Below, in pieces: positions 1 through 7,506 of a stretch of DNA of 64,000 bases. Within the stretch, counting starts at the first letter, position 1; each line of letters opens with the position of its first letter. Made by a program: the position numbers and the translations under genes. The notes beneath the pieces were generated by a model that saw only the letters and a list, made by a program, of their open reading frames with translations, did no database searches and was not told the DNA's origin. Source of the DNA: Coriobacteriia bacterium (GTDB lineage Bacteria > Actinomycetota > Coriobacteriia > WRKU01 > WQUG01); contig WRBC01000002.1 of the NCBI GenBank assembly GCA_009779855.1, positions 1-64,000 of the forward strand. The letters run 5' to 3'.

Positions 1-123
1 ATTACAACTACGATAGGATTAAGCTAAAGTTAGGAGGATTGAGTCCTGTAGACTACCGAGCTTATTATCTAAAAGCTGCTTAAATGGTATTCTGTTTCTG
101 TTCAATAAATGGGGTACACTTCA
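1..123 (+). mobile_element. Right end of an IS3-family insertion sequence
   Basis: The first 123 bases hold the end of a transposase reading frame, about 25 bases of non-coding DNA, and a terminal sequence whose reverse complement begins TGAAGTGTACCCC, followed by ATTTATTGAACA. That matches the TG...CA-ended inverted repeats of the IS150-like branch of the IS3 family. The element therefore probably ends at 123, immediately before a pilin-like reading frame. The left end lies outside the window, so the target duplication cannot be checked. Confidence 0.75.
3..83 (+). CDS. IS3-family transposase (OrfB), C-terminal end, partial
   Basis: Reading frame 3 is open from the window edge to a TAA at 81-83 and encodes YNYDRIKLKLGGLSPVDYR and seven further residues. 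The pattern 'Y-N-x-x-R-I-x-x-K-L-x-x-L-S-P-V-x-Y-R' is the well-known C-terminal signature of IS3/IS150 OrfB transposases (rve integrase family). Only the last 26 residues are present; the DDE catalytic core lies upstream of the window. Whether the full element is intact cannot be judged. Because the IS terminus follows 40 bases later, it is a tail of a normally organised element and not a random fragment. Confidence 0.75.
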   Translation, partial: YNYDRIKLKLGGLSPVDYRAYYLKAA

Positions 124-222
124 GCAAGTGCGGTTATTGTTTTCTTTGCAATCGCCTTAATATACATAGATAGGCGAAGTGAAAATGAGGGTGAAACTGC
201 AGCCACTCTTGCTGGCGCCTAA
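124..222 (+). pseudogene. 3' remnant of a pilin-like gene cut by the IS element
   Basis: Directly after the inferred IS end, one frame encodes a hydrophobic stretch (ASAVIVFFAIALIYI) followed by DRRSENEGE and a TAA at 220-222. This closely matches the C-terminal anchor of the pilin at 30057-31253 (hydrophobic segment, then ALVLIYADRRSEDEHGD). The remnant keeps only the second half of the membrane segment and the cytoplasmic tail. The rest, including any sorting signal, would be on the far side of the IS or deleted. An in-frame ATG at 109 lies inside the IS end and probably has no meaning. I infer an IS3 insertion into a surface pilin gene. Confidence 0.65.
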
Positions 223-421
223 CTTTTAAGTATTGCCTTTATGCAACTGTCGGGTATCATACCTCACGTACTTGGCAGTTTACGTATAGAGGGTATTCAG
301 GTGGCCTTAAGACTATCCTGAATACTAAGAAGTTTCTTAAGTCATTTACTGCAAAAAGATAAGGGATCTACCTCACACCCTTACCACTCAGCAGGACTTT
401 CGAACTTCTTTTGCCTTGGGA
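223..421. other. Hairpin-rich intergenic DNA without a gene
   Basis: I see no convincing reading frame here. There are several inverted repeats: GGTAT/ATACC near 252-262, ACGTA/TACGT at about 266-286, a perfect 9-bp stem GTATTCAGG/CCTGAATAC at 293-301/317-325 with a 15-nt loop, and AAGAA/TTCTT near 327-339. The stretch could be the untranslated tail of the disrupted pilin gene or a small structured RNA. No known RNA family was recognised and no tRNA cloverleaf could be folded by eye. Confidence 0.4.
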
Positions 422-423
422 GA

Positions 424-471
424 CCCATCTAAGACTTCACTCAAGCCTTAGATGGGCCTTCTTTTCTTTTT
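424..471 (+). terminator. Rho-independent terminator
   Basis: A perfect 10-bp stem CCCATCTAAG (424-433) / CTTAGATGGG (447-456) is followed by a T-rich tract CCTTCTTTTCTTTTT. It would end transcription arriving from the left, that is, of the disrupted pilin gene or of a small RNA in 223-421. Confidence 0.75.
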
Positions 472-521
472 GAGCTAGTCTCTTGTAGGGCTTTCTTTTT
501 GGCGGTTAGGATAAGAATTAG

Positions 522-552
522 AAAAGGCGGACTAGCACAGTCCGCCTTTTTT
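522..552. terminator. Bidirectional terminator
   Basis: A perfect 12-bp stem AAAAGGCGGACT (522-533) / AGTCCGCCTTTT (539-550) with a 5-nt loop has T runs on both strands. It lies past the end of the minus-strand thioredoxin operon and can stop transcription of that operon as well as read-through from the left. Confidence 0.85.
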
Positions 553-628
553 GCAGTAAACTTTATTTTAATAAGCCTTGTATTCGATGGAGATATATTA
601 TTACAGGCACATAGTGCTCTGCTGGCTA

Positions 629-877
629 TCAGACAGAGCTGACCTCATAGCTGGGATTGTTGTCCTGTCCTGTCTGCACGGTCTCTGCTGCGTCCTCTAG
701 GGCACGGCGAGCTGCTTTTAGGGCCTTTTCCGCTATAGCAAGTTCTTCACCTGCTAGGCCAGCATGGCCAGCCTGGTGGCTTATCTCGCGCATCCAATTA
801 GACACGAGAACTGTTTGTTGCTGCGCCATTTCAATGGTCATCTGCAGCTGGGCATGATTTACTCCGCTGTTGCACAT
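629..877 (-). CDS. Small helical protein of unknown function
   Basis: This 82-residue protein is not recognised. It is cysteine-poor, rich in Ala, Glu and Gln, and its middle (residues 45-70, around EELAIAEKALKAARRALEDA) looks like an amphipathic helix or short coiled coil. It has no signal peptide or membrane segment. It starts 14 nt after the trxA stop on the same strand, with a GAGG ribosome site 7-8 nt before the ATG, and ends about 75 nt before the bidirectional terminator. It is therefore probably the last gene of the trx operon. Frames on the opposite strand overlap it, but they lack a ribosome site and a plausible composition. Existence is likely; the function is open. Confidence 0.6.
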   Translation of the reverse strand: MCNSGVNHAQLQMTIEMAQQQTVLVSNWMREISHQAGHAGLAGEELAIAEKALKAARRALEDAAETVQTGQDNNPSYEVSSV

Positions 878-891
878 GGTTTTACCTCTGT

Positions 892-1209
892 CTACACAGC
901 TTGTAGGGTAGCAAGCATTTTTGCCTTTGGCATGCCACCGCTTACACGTTGAACCATTTTGCCGTCTTTAAAGATGACGAAAGTTGGGATTGACATCACA
1001 TCAAATTGCTGTGTTGTTTTAGGGTTTTCGTCTACGTTAATTTTTGCAACGGTAAACTCTGGGTGCTCTGCAGCTAGTTCAGTCAAGATAGGCTCCATTG
1101 CGCGGCAAGGACCACACCAGGGCGCCCAAAAGTCAAGCAGCAAAACGCCACTGCTGTTTTCAACATCATTTGCAAAGCTGGCATCGGTAACAGTTAGTAA
1201 TTCAGACAT
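892..1209 (-). CDS. trxA: Thioredoxin
   Basis: This cytosolic disulfide reductase passes electrons from thioredoxin reductase to ribonucleotide reductase, peroxiredoxins and other thiol enzymes. The 105 residues are the normal full length. The active site WCGPC gives redox cysteines 32 and 35, preceded by the buried Asp of LLLDFWAPW. The cis-proline is in MSIPTFVIFKDG, and the C-terminal GG and helix are typical. It lies 84 nt downstream of trxB on the same strand. An extended -10 sequence in that gap suggests its own promoter, allowing thioredoxin to be made in excess over its reductase. The class II reductase NrdJ encoded at 52520-54859 is a plausible client. Confidence 0.97.
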   Translation of the reverse strand: MSELLTVTDASFANDVENSSGVLLLDFWAPWCGPCRAMEPILTELAAEHPEFTVAKINVDENPKTTQQFDVMSIPTFVIFKDGKMVQRVSGGMPKAKMLATLQAV

Positions 1210-1250
1210 GATATAAAAGCCTTTCTCTGTGGACTGGTATTTACTCTAAA

Positions 1251-1259
1251 ACTATAGCA
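1251..1259 (-). promoter_or_regulatory. Extended -10 promoter element for trxA
   Basis: On the minus strand TGC is followed directly by TATAGT (revcomp of 1251-1259), an extended -10 box about 42 nt before the trxA start. No good -35 box was seen. It may give trxA a transcript separate from the upstream operon. Confidence 0.45.
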
Positions 1260-1293
1260 TAGACAGTCGCATTTTTAGTCGCGATTAGCCCGT

Positions 1294-2241
1294 CTAGTGA
1301 TCAAGCTCTTCTAGGTACTTCAGTGCGCTGAACGCAGCGGTTGCTCCGCTACCTGACGCACTGATTACCTGCTTAAGGGTGCTGTTTGTCAGATCTCCTG
1401 CAGCAAAGAGGCCAGGAACTTCCGTCACACTGCCGTCAATTTCTACGGCAACATGACCGCGATTTGCTCTCGTATCTACAAGGCCTGCCACAAGTTCATT
1501 GACAGGATTGGTTCCCACGAATTCAAAGACACCATCTAGGTTTAGCACACGTTCAGTTTCGTCTTCAGTAGACTTAACGCGTAGACCAGTTACCCGTGTA
1601 TCGTCTCCCTCAATCTCTAAAGGAGTGGCAGACAACACAAGCTCAATCCTTTCGTTAGTTTTTACGCGCTGCACTACGATGGGCGCTGCCCTGAATTCGT
1701 CTCTGCGGTGTACCAGATAAACCTTGCTTGCGAACTTGGTTAAAAACATTGCCTCTTCTAGTGCGGCGTCGCCTCCGCCGATAACGGTAATGGTTTTGTC
1801 CTTAAAGAAACCTGCGTCGCAGGTAGCACACCAGGAAACACCACGTCCGGTGTACTTGTCTTCACCAGGAATCCCTAGCTTACTCGGAACAGACCCTGAG
1901 GCAAGTATCACGGCACGTGCAGTCCAGGTATCGCCTGCGTCAGTCTGTAGTTCAAAGATGCCATCATCTAACCTTTTCATTGCGGTGACCGTAACAAACA
2001 ACTCAATCTGGGCACCATACTTTTCGGCTTGGGTCGTCATGAGCCGACTCAATTCTGAACCAGATATTCCTTCAGGAAACGCTGGGTAATTTTCTACCCA
2101 TTCAGTGGTGGCAATCTGACCACCCGTCATCTGCTTTTCAAAAACTACAGTGTTGACCAGTCCGCGCGCAGCGTAAAGGCTGGCAGTTAGACCTGCAGGG
2201 CCGCCACCAATAACGGCTATATCGCAATGCTTTTCACTCAT
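1294..2241 (-). CDS. trxB: Thioredoxin reductase
   Basis: This FAD-dependent enzyme uses NADPH to reduce thioredoxin. The 315 residues are full length for the bacterial low-molecular-weight type. The FAD dinucleotide-binding motif GGGPAG is at residues 12-17, the redox-active CATC at 138-141, the NADPH-binding GGGDAA at 155-160, and the C-terminal FAD contact GLFAAGDL is near 285. The start codon overlaps the stop of the upstream PIN-TPR gene by four bases (ATGA), so translation is probably coupled. Together with trxA it makes a complete thioredoxin system. Confidence 0.96.
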   Translation of the reverse strand: MSEKHCDIAVIGGGPAGLTASLYAARGLVNTVVFEKQMTGGQIATTEWVENYPAFPEGISGSELSRLMTTQAEKYGAQIELFVTVTAMKRLDDGIFELQTDAGDTWTARAVILASGSVPSKLGIPGEDKYTGRGVSWCATCDAGFFKDKTITVIGGGDAALEEAMFLTKFASKVYLVHRRDEFRAAPIVVQRVKTNERIELVLSATPLEIEGDDTRVTGLRVKSTEDETERVLNLDGVFEFVGTNPVNELVAGLVDTRANRGHVAVEIDGSVTEVPGLFAAGDLTNSTLKQVISASGSGATAAFSALKYLEELDH

Positions 2242-3494
2242 AGGGTGTCCTCCGGATCTACTTGTTCTAGGGGCAAGTCACCTGGCCCTAGTTGACCGTC
2301 GCTGGGCAAGGCATCAGTAGGGGTTCCCTGCTGAATAGCCTGTTCTTCGTGTTCCATAAATGCCAGCGCTTGTTGTGCTTGATTAAAGGCGAATTGTTGG
2401 TTGATATCATTTTGTGTTAGTTCAATAACACGTTCAATTTGCGCGCGCGCGCGCTCAAAGTCGCGGTACCCAACCATGTACAGGGTTCCCATGTTAAGGT
2501 TGGCAGCAACATTATTGGGGTCTTCATCAAGCACTTCCTGGGTGACCTGCATGGCCCTTTCTGTGTTACCCGTTCTAAAGTGCAGTGTTGCTAAGTCTAC
2601 TCGTGCTTCTAGGTCATCTGGCTGCATGCGCAAATAGCGCTCGAAGTAATCAATACCCCTGCGACCATCCCGTATAACTGCTGCTTGGTCTCCAATAATG
2701 CGTGCATCCTCAACGCGATCAAAGAAAAAGTCCGCAAGAATCTTTACGGATCCCGCATCGCTTGGGTTAGTTGCCAAAGATTCGAGTGCACTGAAAGCCG
2801 TCTCTTGATCAGTCGTAAGCAAGGCTCGCTGTTCGCTGTCTAAAGTTGCTAACCCGTTTCTGTTGCCGGGAACATCGTCACGAGCAAATACTCCAGCAGA
2901 CCAGGCGACCAGTAGAACTGCAAAGAATACCCCTAAAGAAACTCCTAAAATGCCTAGGGGCACACGGTAGCGCTGGAAAGGGCGTACGATATATCGCTTT
3001 GAAAAAGAAATATCATCGCCGCTACCATATTGCTCTACATCGACATCATACGTCTGTGCCTTTAGCAGCAAGTTCAAGTCATTAGTAACTAGCTTTATCT
3101 TGCAGTCTTCTTTGACGGCGTTTCCGCGCAGGTTGGGGTGATTTTTCAGCAAGTAGGCAGTTGCTAAAATTTTATCGTCGGATGATCTGGTAGTAAATCC
3201 GTCGGGCAAAGGAATCCCAGAGATATCTAAGGGTACGACGCGTAGCCTGCCCCCACTGGGCAAGTCTACTCCTTCGATAAGGGATGCACCCTCTGCTAGG
3301 TCAAACATGAGTCGACTGACCTCACGTCCCCTAAAGCGTAAGTCTGCATCAACCCGTGCTACTTTTAGTTTATCTAGTTCTGACAGGACAACTTCTGGGA
3401 TAACAATTTCTGCGTCTTTATATTCCAGTAATGCTGTCGGCTTTGTCAGCAGCACATTGGTATCAAATATTACTATGCTAGACAGTTTTGTCAT
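2238..3494 (-). CDS. PIN-domain / transmembrane / TPR protein
   Basis: The 418-residue protein has an N-terminal PIN nuclease-like domain (1-155), one membrane segment (about 178-203) and a C-terminal tetratricopeptide-like region (about 250-390) with an acidic tail. The acidic residues expected of a PIN domain are visible: D11 in FDTNVLL, E39 in VLSELDKL, D106/D107 in SSDDKIL and D139 in VTNDL. The frame stays open 30 codons further upstream, but I chose the ATG at 3494. It has an AGGAG site about 11 nt upstream, and the PIN fold begins right there (MTKLSSIVIFDTN). The gene overlaps the upstream gene by 17 nt and trxB by 4 nt. With a simple N-in topology the PIN domain is cytoplasmic and the TPRs extracytoplasmic. 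Its substrate is unknown. Confidence 0.8.
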   Translation of the reverse strand: MTKLSSIVIFDTNVLLTKPTALLEYKDAEIVIPEVVLSELDKLKVARVDADLRFRGREVSRLMFDLAEGASLIEGVDLPSGGRLRVVPLDISGIPLPDGFTTRSSDDKILATAYLLKNHPNLRGNAVKEDCKIKLVTNDLNLLLKAQTYDVDVEQYGSGDDISFSKRYIVRPFQRYRVPLGILGVSLGVFFAVLLVAWSAGVFARDDVPGNRNGLATLDSEQRALLTTDQETAFSALESLATNPSDAGSVKILADFFFDRVEDARIIGDQAAVIRDGRRGIDYFERYLRMQPDDLEARVDLATLHFRTGNTERAMQVTQEVLDEDPNNVAANLNMGTLYMVGYRDFERARAQIERVIELTQNDINQQFAFNQAQQALAFMEHEEQAIQQGTPTDALPSDGQLGPGDLPLEQVDPEDTL

Positions 3495-5766
3495 GTTTGT
3501 GAGGGCTCCTCTGCTTACCGTTCTGTTCGCCAGATTGAACGCGCTTCCATATAAAGAAGGCAAGACCTGTTCCTGCCAAGGCAACCACTACTATAATAGC
3601 AATTCTATCTGCATAGGTTGCAGATACGCGCACACTTTCTGTTGTGATTAGGTAGTCACCCGCCCACAGTTCGATATCTACCGATCCTGACACGATATTA
3701 CGCAGTTCAATAGTGGGCTCTAGAAAGGATTCGCCTAGCAGAAATTCCTGGTGGATATACTCAGGATAAACCAGTATATTCTGTCCAGAAGCAACATAAT
3801 GAATATCCAGGTAGAAGGTTTGGCCAGAAGTGTTTTGGACAGAAATGGGCAACGATCCCCGGGATCCAGAAAAAACAACAGAATCAGCGTGAATCTCTAG
3901 TCCAGAGAATTGCTCGTCGACAAGGTATTGCAACTGATTGGCTAGAGCAACACATTCTGGGGCGGCAGGTAGGATACTAAGGTCATTGCTCACCCTTCTT
4001 ATGTTAGTGCCAGGACCTGAAAAAATTGCTAGGCTCGAGCGATAATCAAAATCAAGTTCTGCCTGTCGTTCAGAATCGATTTCTTCACCCTGTGCGCCGC
4101 GCAGTCCTGTAACAGCTTTGCGTGCCGTTTTCAATTCTTGTATGGTTTCAGATATAGCCTGCACTTCTTGTTCTGCGGCAAGAACAAGAGGGTCAATAGG
4201 TGCATCAATCTGGCTTGTTCCATTGATCAAATTTACCCAAGGATAGGCTGATACTAGCTCTAAGTTGTCAAGCAGCATTGCAATAGAATCGACATCGTCA
4301 TGTGTCTGAATCAGTAGGGGAGTCAGTCCATCCCTTTGCCTGTCTTCAAGCAAGTCAAGGATGAATCGTGCCCTGCTGCCTGTCTGTGACATTGCAGTGC
4401 TTAGTTCAGAATCTGCGACGATGATTAGGCTGGTGTCTTCATTTTGACCGCTGCCCCAATAAAGGTTTTGAAGAAATTGCTGGTCATCATGTTCGTGAGT
4501 CAAGGCTGGCCTGGATTCTATTGCGCTCGAATTTAGGATAAGTCTAAGTTCTTGCCCCTCAGCTTGAGGCACGACCTCTTTCAGTGCTTGAAGCTGATTG
4601 TTTGTTAACTGGTTTGTCCAGGGAACAGTGATGGTAGCAGGCTCCTGTGCAAGAATGTCTGTTAGGAGGGATCGTCCTAGCTCGAAATGTGAAGGCAGGT
4701 CATCCATCAAATCCAGCGCATCTAATACGGTAAGATCAGGATCTGCATAGCCCTGAGTAGTAATCGCAAGGCGACCCGTGGTGTGTGCCGTCCGTAATTC
4801 TTCTAGCGTGCGTGCACTTGCTTGCGCCACTTCTGAATTTGCGTCTAAAGCAATGACCTCTTCACTTTGTGTGTCAAAGTAGTCAAAGCCCTGTGCTACC
4901 GTGTGCAATTCTTCCAGAAATAGAGGAGAAACAGCCAGCGTTAGCTGCGCGTCCGAATTAGCAGTGACCCAAGTGGTGATTGCGTCAAGCGCTTCACGCT
5001 GCTCATCGAAGAGTCCTCCTGCGGGGTGGTGCAAAAAGATCCCCGCTGCATCGCGGGATGGTAGTGTGCTTAAGTGTATAGTTGGCATAAGGTTGAGCTG
5101 TGGTTGCTCCGGATCATACACAACTAGTATGTCTTGCAGGGTTGCAGATTCTGCGCCAGCAGCAGTAGTGGCTGTGACAATGACAGCAACGTAGTAGACG
5201 CCTTCTTCCATGCCAAGACCATCTAGGTTATCAGCAGTTCTGCGCTGCAGTACATGTCGAATGATTTCTGGTTCAGCAGATACTTCAGAGGTATCTTGTG
5301 CTGCATTGCTCCCGTCATTGCTAGCCTGAGTATCTTGATCTTCGTCGGCGTCAGGCTCTTCACGTTCTATGTAGATAGGATCACCAAAGTAGTGAAAGGG
5401 CCAACCATTTTCTTCTCGCATTAGTTGGAAGTGAAGATTGACAGAGATTAAGTCATCCCCAGGGGTGATTTCAACAACATAGGAATAACTGCCATCAGTA
5501 GGGATGGCGGACCTATCAGTCATTAGTCGAAAGTTTGAGTTTCCTAGGTCAATTTCTGTGATGATAGACTCTGCTCTACCTAAGGTCGGTTCGGCCAGAG
5601 CAGTATTGGGGAGTGAAATTACTGCTACAGCCAAGGTAGCTGTCATGAAAAGTCCTGCTAGTGCCAGGTGCAACAGGTGCAAGGCAAGACCTGGCACTGA
5701 CCTTGTGGCGGACGTGTTAGATGGTATGTGTGCCCGTAGCAGGGGGCTTGTCTTGAGCAGTTTCAT
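3478..5766 (-). CDS. Large secreted, membrane-anchored protein of unknown function
   Basis: The 762-residue protein has a hydrophobic signal segment (about 28-58, ending ALAEP), a long extracellular region and a C-terminal membrane helix (about 722-740) followed by a basic tail. The middle (about 230-520) has alternating beta/alpha stretches that recall a glycoside hydrolase/deacetylase-type barrel, but I see no definite catalytic motif. An acidic low-complexity patch (DADEDQDTQASNDGSN) lies near residue 145. It is the first gene of the minus-strand operon and overlaps the PIN-TPR gene by 17 nt, so the two membrane proteins may work together. The ATG at 5766 has a GGTAGG-like site. No function is assigned. 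Confidence 0.75.
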   Translation of the reverse strand: MKLLKTSPLLRAHIPSNTSATRSVPGLALHLLHLALAGLFMTATLAVAVISLPNTALAEPTLGRAESIITEIDLGNSNFRLMTDRSAIPTDGSYSYVVEITPGDDLISVNLHFQLMREENGWPFHYFGDPIYIEREEPDADEDQDTQASNDGSNAAQDTSEVSAEPEIIRHVLQRRTADNLDGLGMEEGVYYVAVIVTATTAAGAESATLQDILVVYDPEQPQLNLMPTIHLSTLPSRDAAGIFLHHPAGGLFDEQREALDAITTWVTANSDAQLTLAVSPLFLEELHTVAQGFDYFDTQSEEVIALDANSEVAQASARTLEELRTAHTTGRLAITTQGYADPDLTVLDALDLMDDLPSHFELGRSLLTDILAQEPATITVPWTNQLTNNQLQALKEVVPQAEGQELRLILNSSAIESRPALTHEHDDQQFLQNLYWGSGQNEDTSLIIVADSELSTAMSQTGSRARFILDLLEDRQRDGLTPLLIQTHDDVDSIAMLLDNLELVSAYPWVNLINGTSQIDAPIDPLVLAAEQEVQAISETIQELKTARKAVTGLRGAQGEEIDSERQAELDFDYRSSLAIFSGPGTNIRRVSNDLSILPAAPECVALANQLQYLVDEQFSGLEIHADSVVFSGSRGSLPISVQNTSGQTFYLDIHYVASGQNILVYPEYIHQEFLLGESFLEPTIELRNIVSGSVDIELWAGDYLITTESVRVSATYADRIAIIVVVALAGTGLAFFIWKRVQSGEQNGKQRSPHKHDKTV

Positions 5767-5806
5767 AGCCTACCATTTTATCAAAGCAAATGTGAAGCGA
5801 GGCCTC

Positions 5807-6322
5807 ATGGACTTAACTCCCGACATACAGCTTCCCCTGATGGAGCTTAACCAGTGTACAAAGCAGCGTGCTGTAGCTGTACTTTCAGACGCTGGAATCA
5901 TGTCCTTGGACGCACTAGGCGGGGCCTTTTGGGCAGACATATTGTTTGTCACTGGCTATAAGCGCACTAGCCTAGATGCATCACAGCTAGGGGCTCTAGA
6001 TAAAGCAAGTACTGGGCTAGGGTATGGGGCAGCTCAGTATGCCTTGTTAAGCATGACTGCTGGTGAGTACACCATCGACGCTACACAGCTTAAAGCCTAT
6101 GTCCGGGCTTTAAGCGTAGATACCGTGGTTCTTTTAGAAAAAGAGCTCGCTCAAGGCTTGCAGGGATTTATTCACAGCTTAAAGGAAGAGCATCCTTACA
6201 TGCAGATAGTGGTAGTGACAGACTTCTTCGCTTCATTGGTCGCAGGGGATAATCAGCAGGCGAAAAAGCAACAGGCTTGGAAAGAATTGCAAACTGCTAG
6301 GCGCCAACCGGCGATGACCTAA
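5807..6322 (+). CDS. Conserved-looking protein of unknown function
   Basis: A 171-residue soluble protein from the ATG at 5807; an in-frame GTG at 5792 is an alternative. The frame stays open further upstream, but that part is the shadow of the divergent gene. The ribosome site (GAAGCGAGG) precedes either start. No signal peptide, membrane segment or known motif was recognised. The C-terminal third (MQIVVVTDFFASLVAG) looks like a Rossmann-type beta-alpha unit. It is 20 nt upstream of the malic enzyme gene and divergent from the secreted-protein operon, sharing a 40-nt promoter gap. I cannot assign a role. Confidence 0.65.
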   Translation: MDLTPDIQLPLMELNQCTKQRAVAVLSDAGIMSLDALGGAFWADILFVTGYKRTSLDASQLGALDKASTGLGYGAAQYALLSMTAGEYTIDATQLKAYVRALSVDTVVLLEKELAQGLQGFIHSLKEEHPYMQIVVVTDFFASLVAGDNQQAKKQQAWKELQTARRQPAMT

Positions 6323-6342
6323 AACAGAGCGGAGACTTCAGC

Positions 6343-7506
6343 GTGACAACAGACTACAACCAATTGGCCGAAAAGCTACACCGCGACAATGGTGGGAAGT
6401 TAGCCACAGACTTGCGACACAAGGGGGAGGTAACACGCCATGAGCTGTCTGCTTACTACACGCCAGGGGTAGGACACGTGTCCTCTCTTATTGCAAAGGA
6501 CCCTAGTCGTTTGCGCGAGTTCACATGGACGCGCAATTTGGTTGCTGTCATCAGTGACGGGTCTGCCGTGTTGGGACTGGGCAACATTGGCCCTGAAGCT
6601 TCATTGCCCGTTATGGAGGGTAAGGCTCTACTTTTCAAGTATTTCGCTGATCTTGACTCGGTCCCTATAGTGCTTGACTGCAAGTCAACGGAAGAGGTTA
6701 TCGAGACTATTCAGCGTATTGCTCCTAGCTTTGGGGCTATCAATTTAGAGGATTTTGCAGCCCCGCAATGCTTCGAGATTGAAAGTAGGTTACGTGAAAC
6801 TTTATCCATTCCTGTCTTTCATGATGACCAGCATGGTACAGCCATTGTAGTGCTTGCTGCACTGATTAACGCATGTAAGGTAACAGGCAAGGATTTAGGT
6901 AGTCTTACTATCGTCATTGCAGGAATTGGTGCGGCAGGAACAGCAATAGCACGACTAATAAAGGAGTATGCTCCAGGCGTGCAGATAGTTGGCACAGGTC
7001 GTTCAGGCGCGCTTACTCTGGCTGATGCGTCCTTAAATGCAGTAAAGCGTTCCTTGCTTGAAGAAGGCATCCTAGAGGACGTGTCTTTAGAAGGGCAGTC
7101 TACCGCAGACCTTAAAGAGGTTATGTGCGATGCAGATGTTTTTATAGGTGTGTCCGCCCCAGGGTTGGTAGATGCGGATATGGTACGCAGCATGGCTCCA
7201 GATCCTATAGTTATGGCGCTATCAAATCCTATTCCAGAGATTTATCCAGACGAGGCTGCTGCTGCCGGGGCGGCAGTAATCTGTACGGGAAGAAGCGATT
7301 TTCCCAATCAGGTAAATAATGCCCTAGCTTTCCCGGGTATCTTTAGAGGGGCTTTAGATCATAAGGTTTCTCAGATAACAGAAGACCATAAGATGCTGGC
7401 AGCAAAGGCGTTAGCAGATTTTGTAAAAGACCCCACAGCAGAGAAAGTCATTCCTTCAATCTTTGACGAGGGGCTAGCTCAAGCAGTAGCGAAGGTTATT
7501 ACGTGA
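6343..7506 (+). CDS. NAD(P)-dependent malic enzyme
   Basis: Catalyses oxidative decarboxylation of malate to pyruvate, giving NAD(P)H and CO2. At 387 residues it is the short bacterial form without a phosphotransacetylase domain. Visible are the tyrosine-containing ELSAYYTPGVG (catalytic Tyr), the GLGNIGPEASLPVMEGKA segment with the catalytic Lys, the metal-binding FHDDQHGTA, the nucleotide-binding GIGAAGTA and the SNPIPEIYP motif. The start is GTG with a GGAG site 8 nt before. The stop overlaps the start of the fumarase alpha gene (GTGA), so malate-to-pyruvate and fumarate-malate steps are translationally coupled. Cofactor preference cannot be read safely. Confidence 0.93.
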   Translation: MTTDYNQLAEKLHRDNGGKLATDLRHKGEVTRHELSAYYTPGVGHVSSLIAKDPSRLREFTWTRNLVAVISDGSAVLGLGNIGPEASLPVMEGKALLFKYFADLDSVPIVLDCKSTEEVIETIQRIAPSFGAINLEDFAAPQCFEIESRLRETLSIPVFHDDQHGTAIVVLAALINACKVTGKDLGSLTIVIAGIGAAGTAIARLIKEYAPGVQIVGTGRSGALTLADASLNAVKRSLLEEGILEDVSLEGQSTADLKEVMCDADVFIGVSAPGLVDADMVRSMAPDPIVMALSNPIPEIYPDEAAAAGAAVICTGRSDFPNQVNNALAFPGIFRGALDHKVSQITEDHKMLAAKALADFVKDPTAEKVIPSIFDEGLAQAVAKVIT

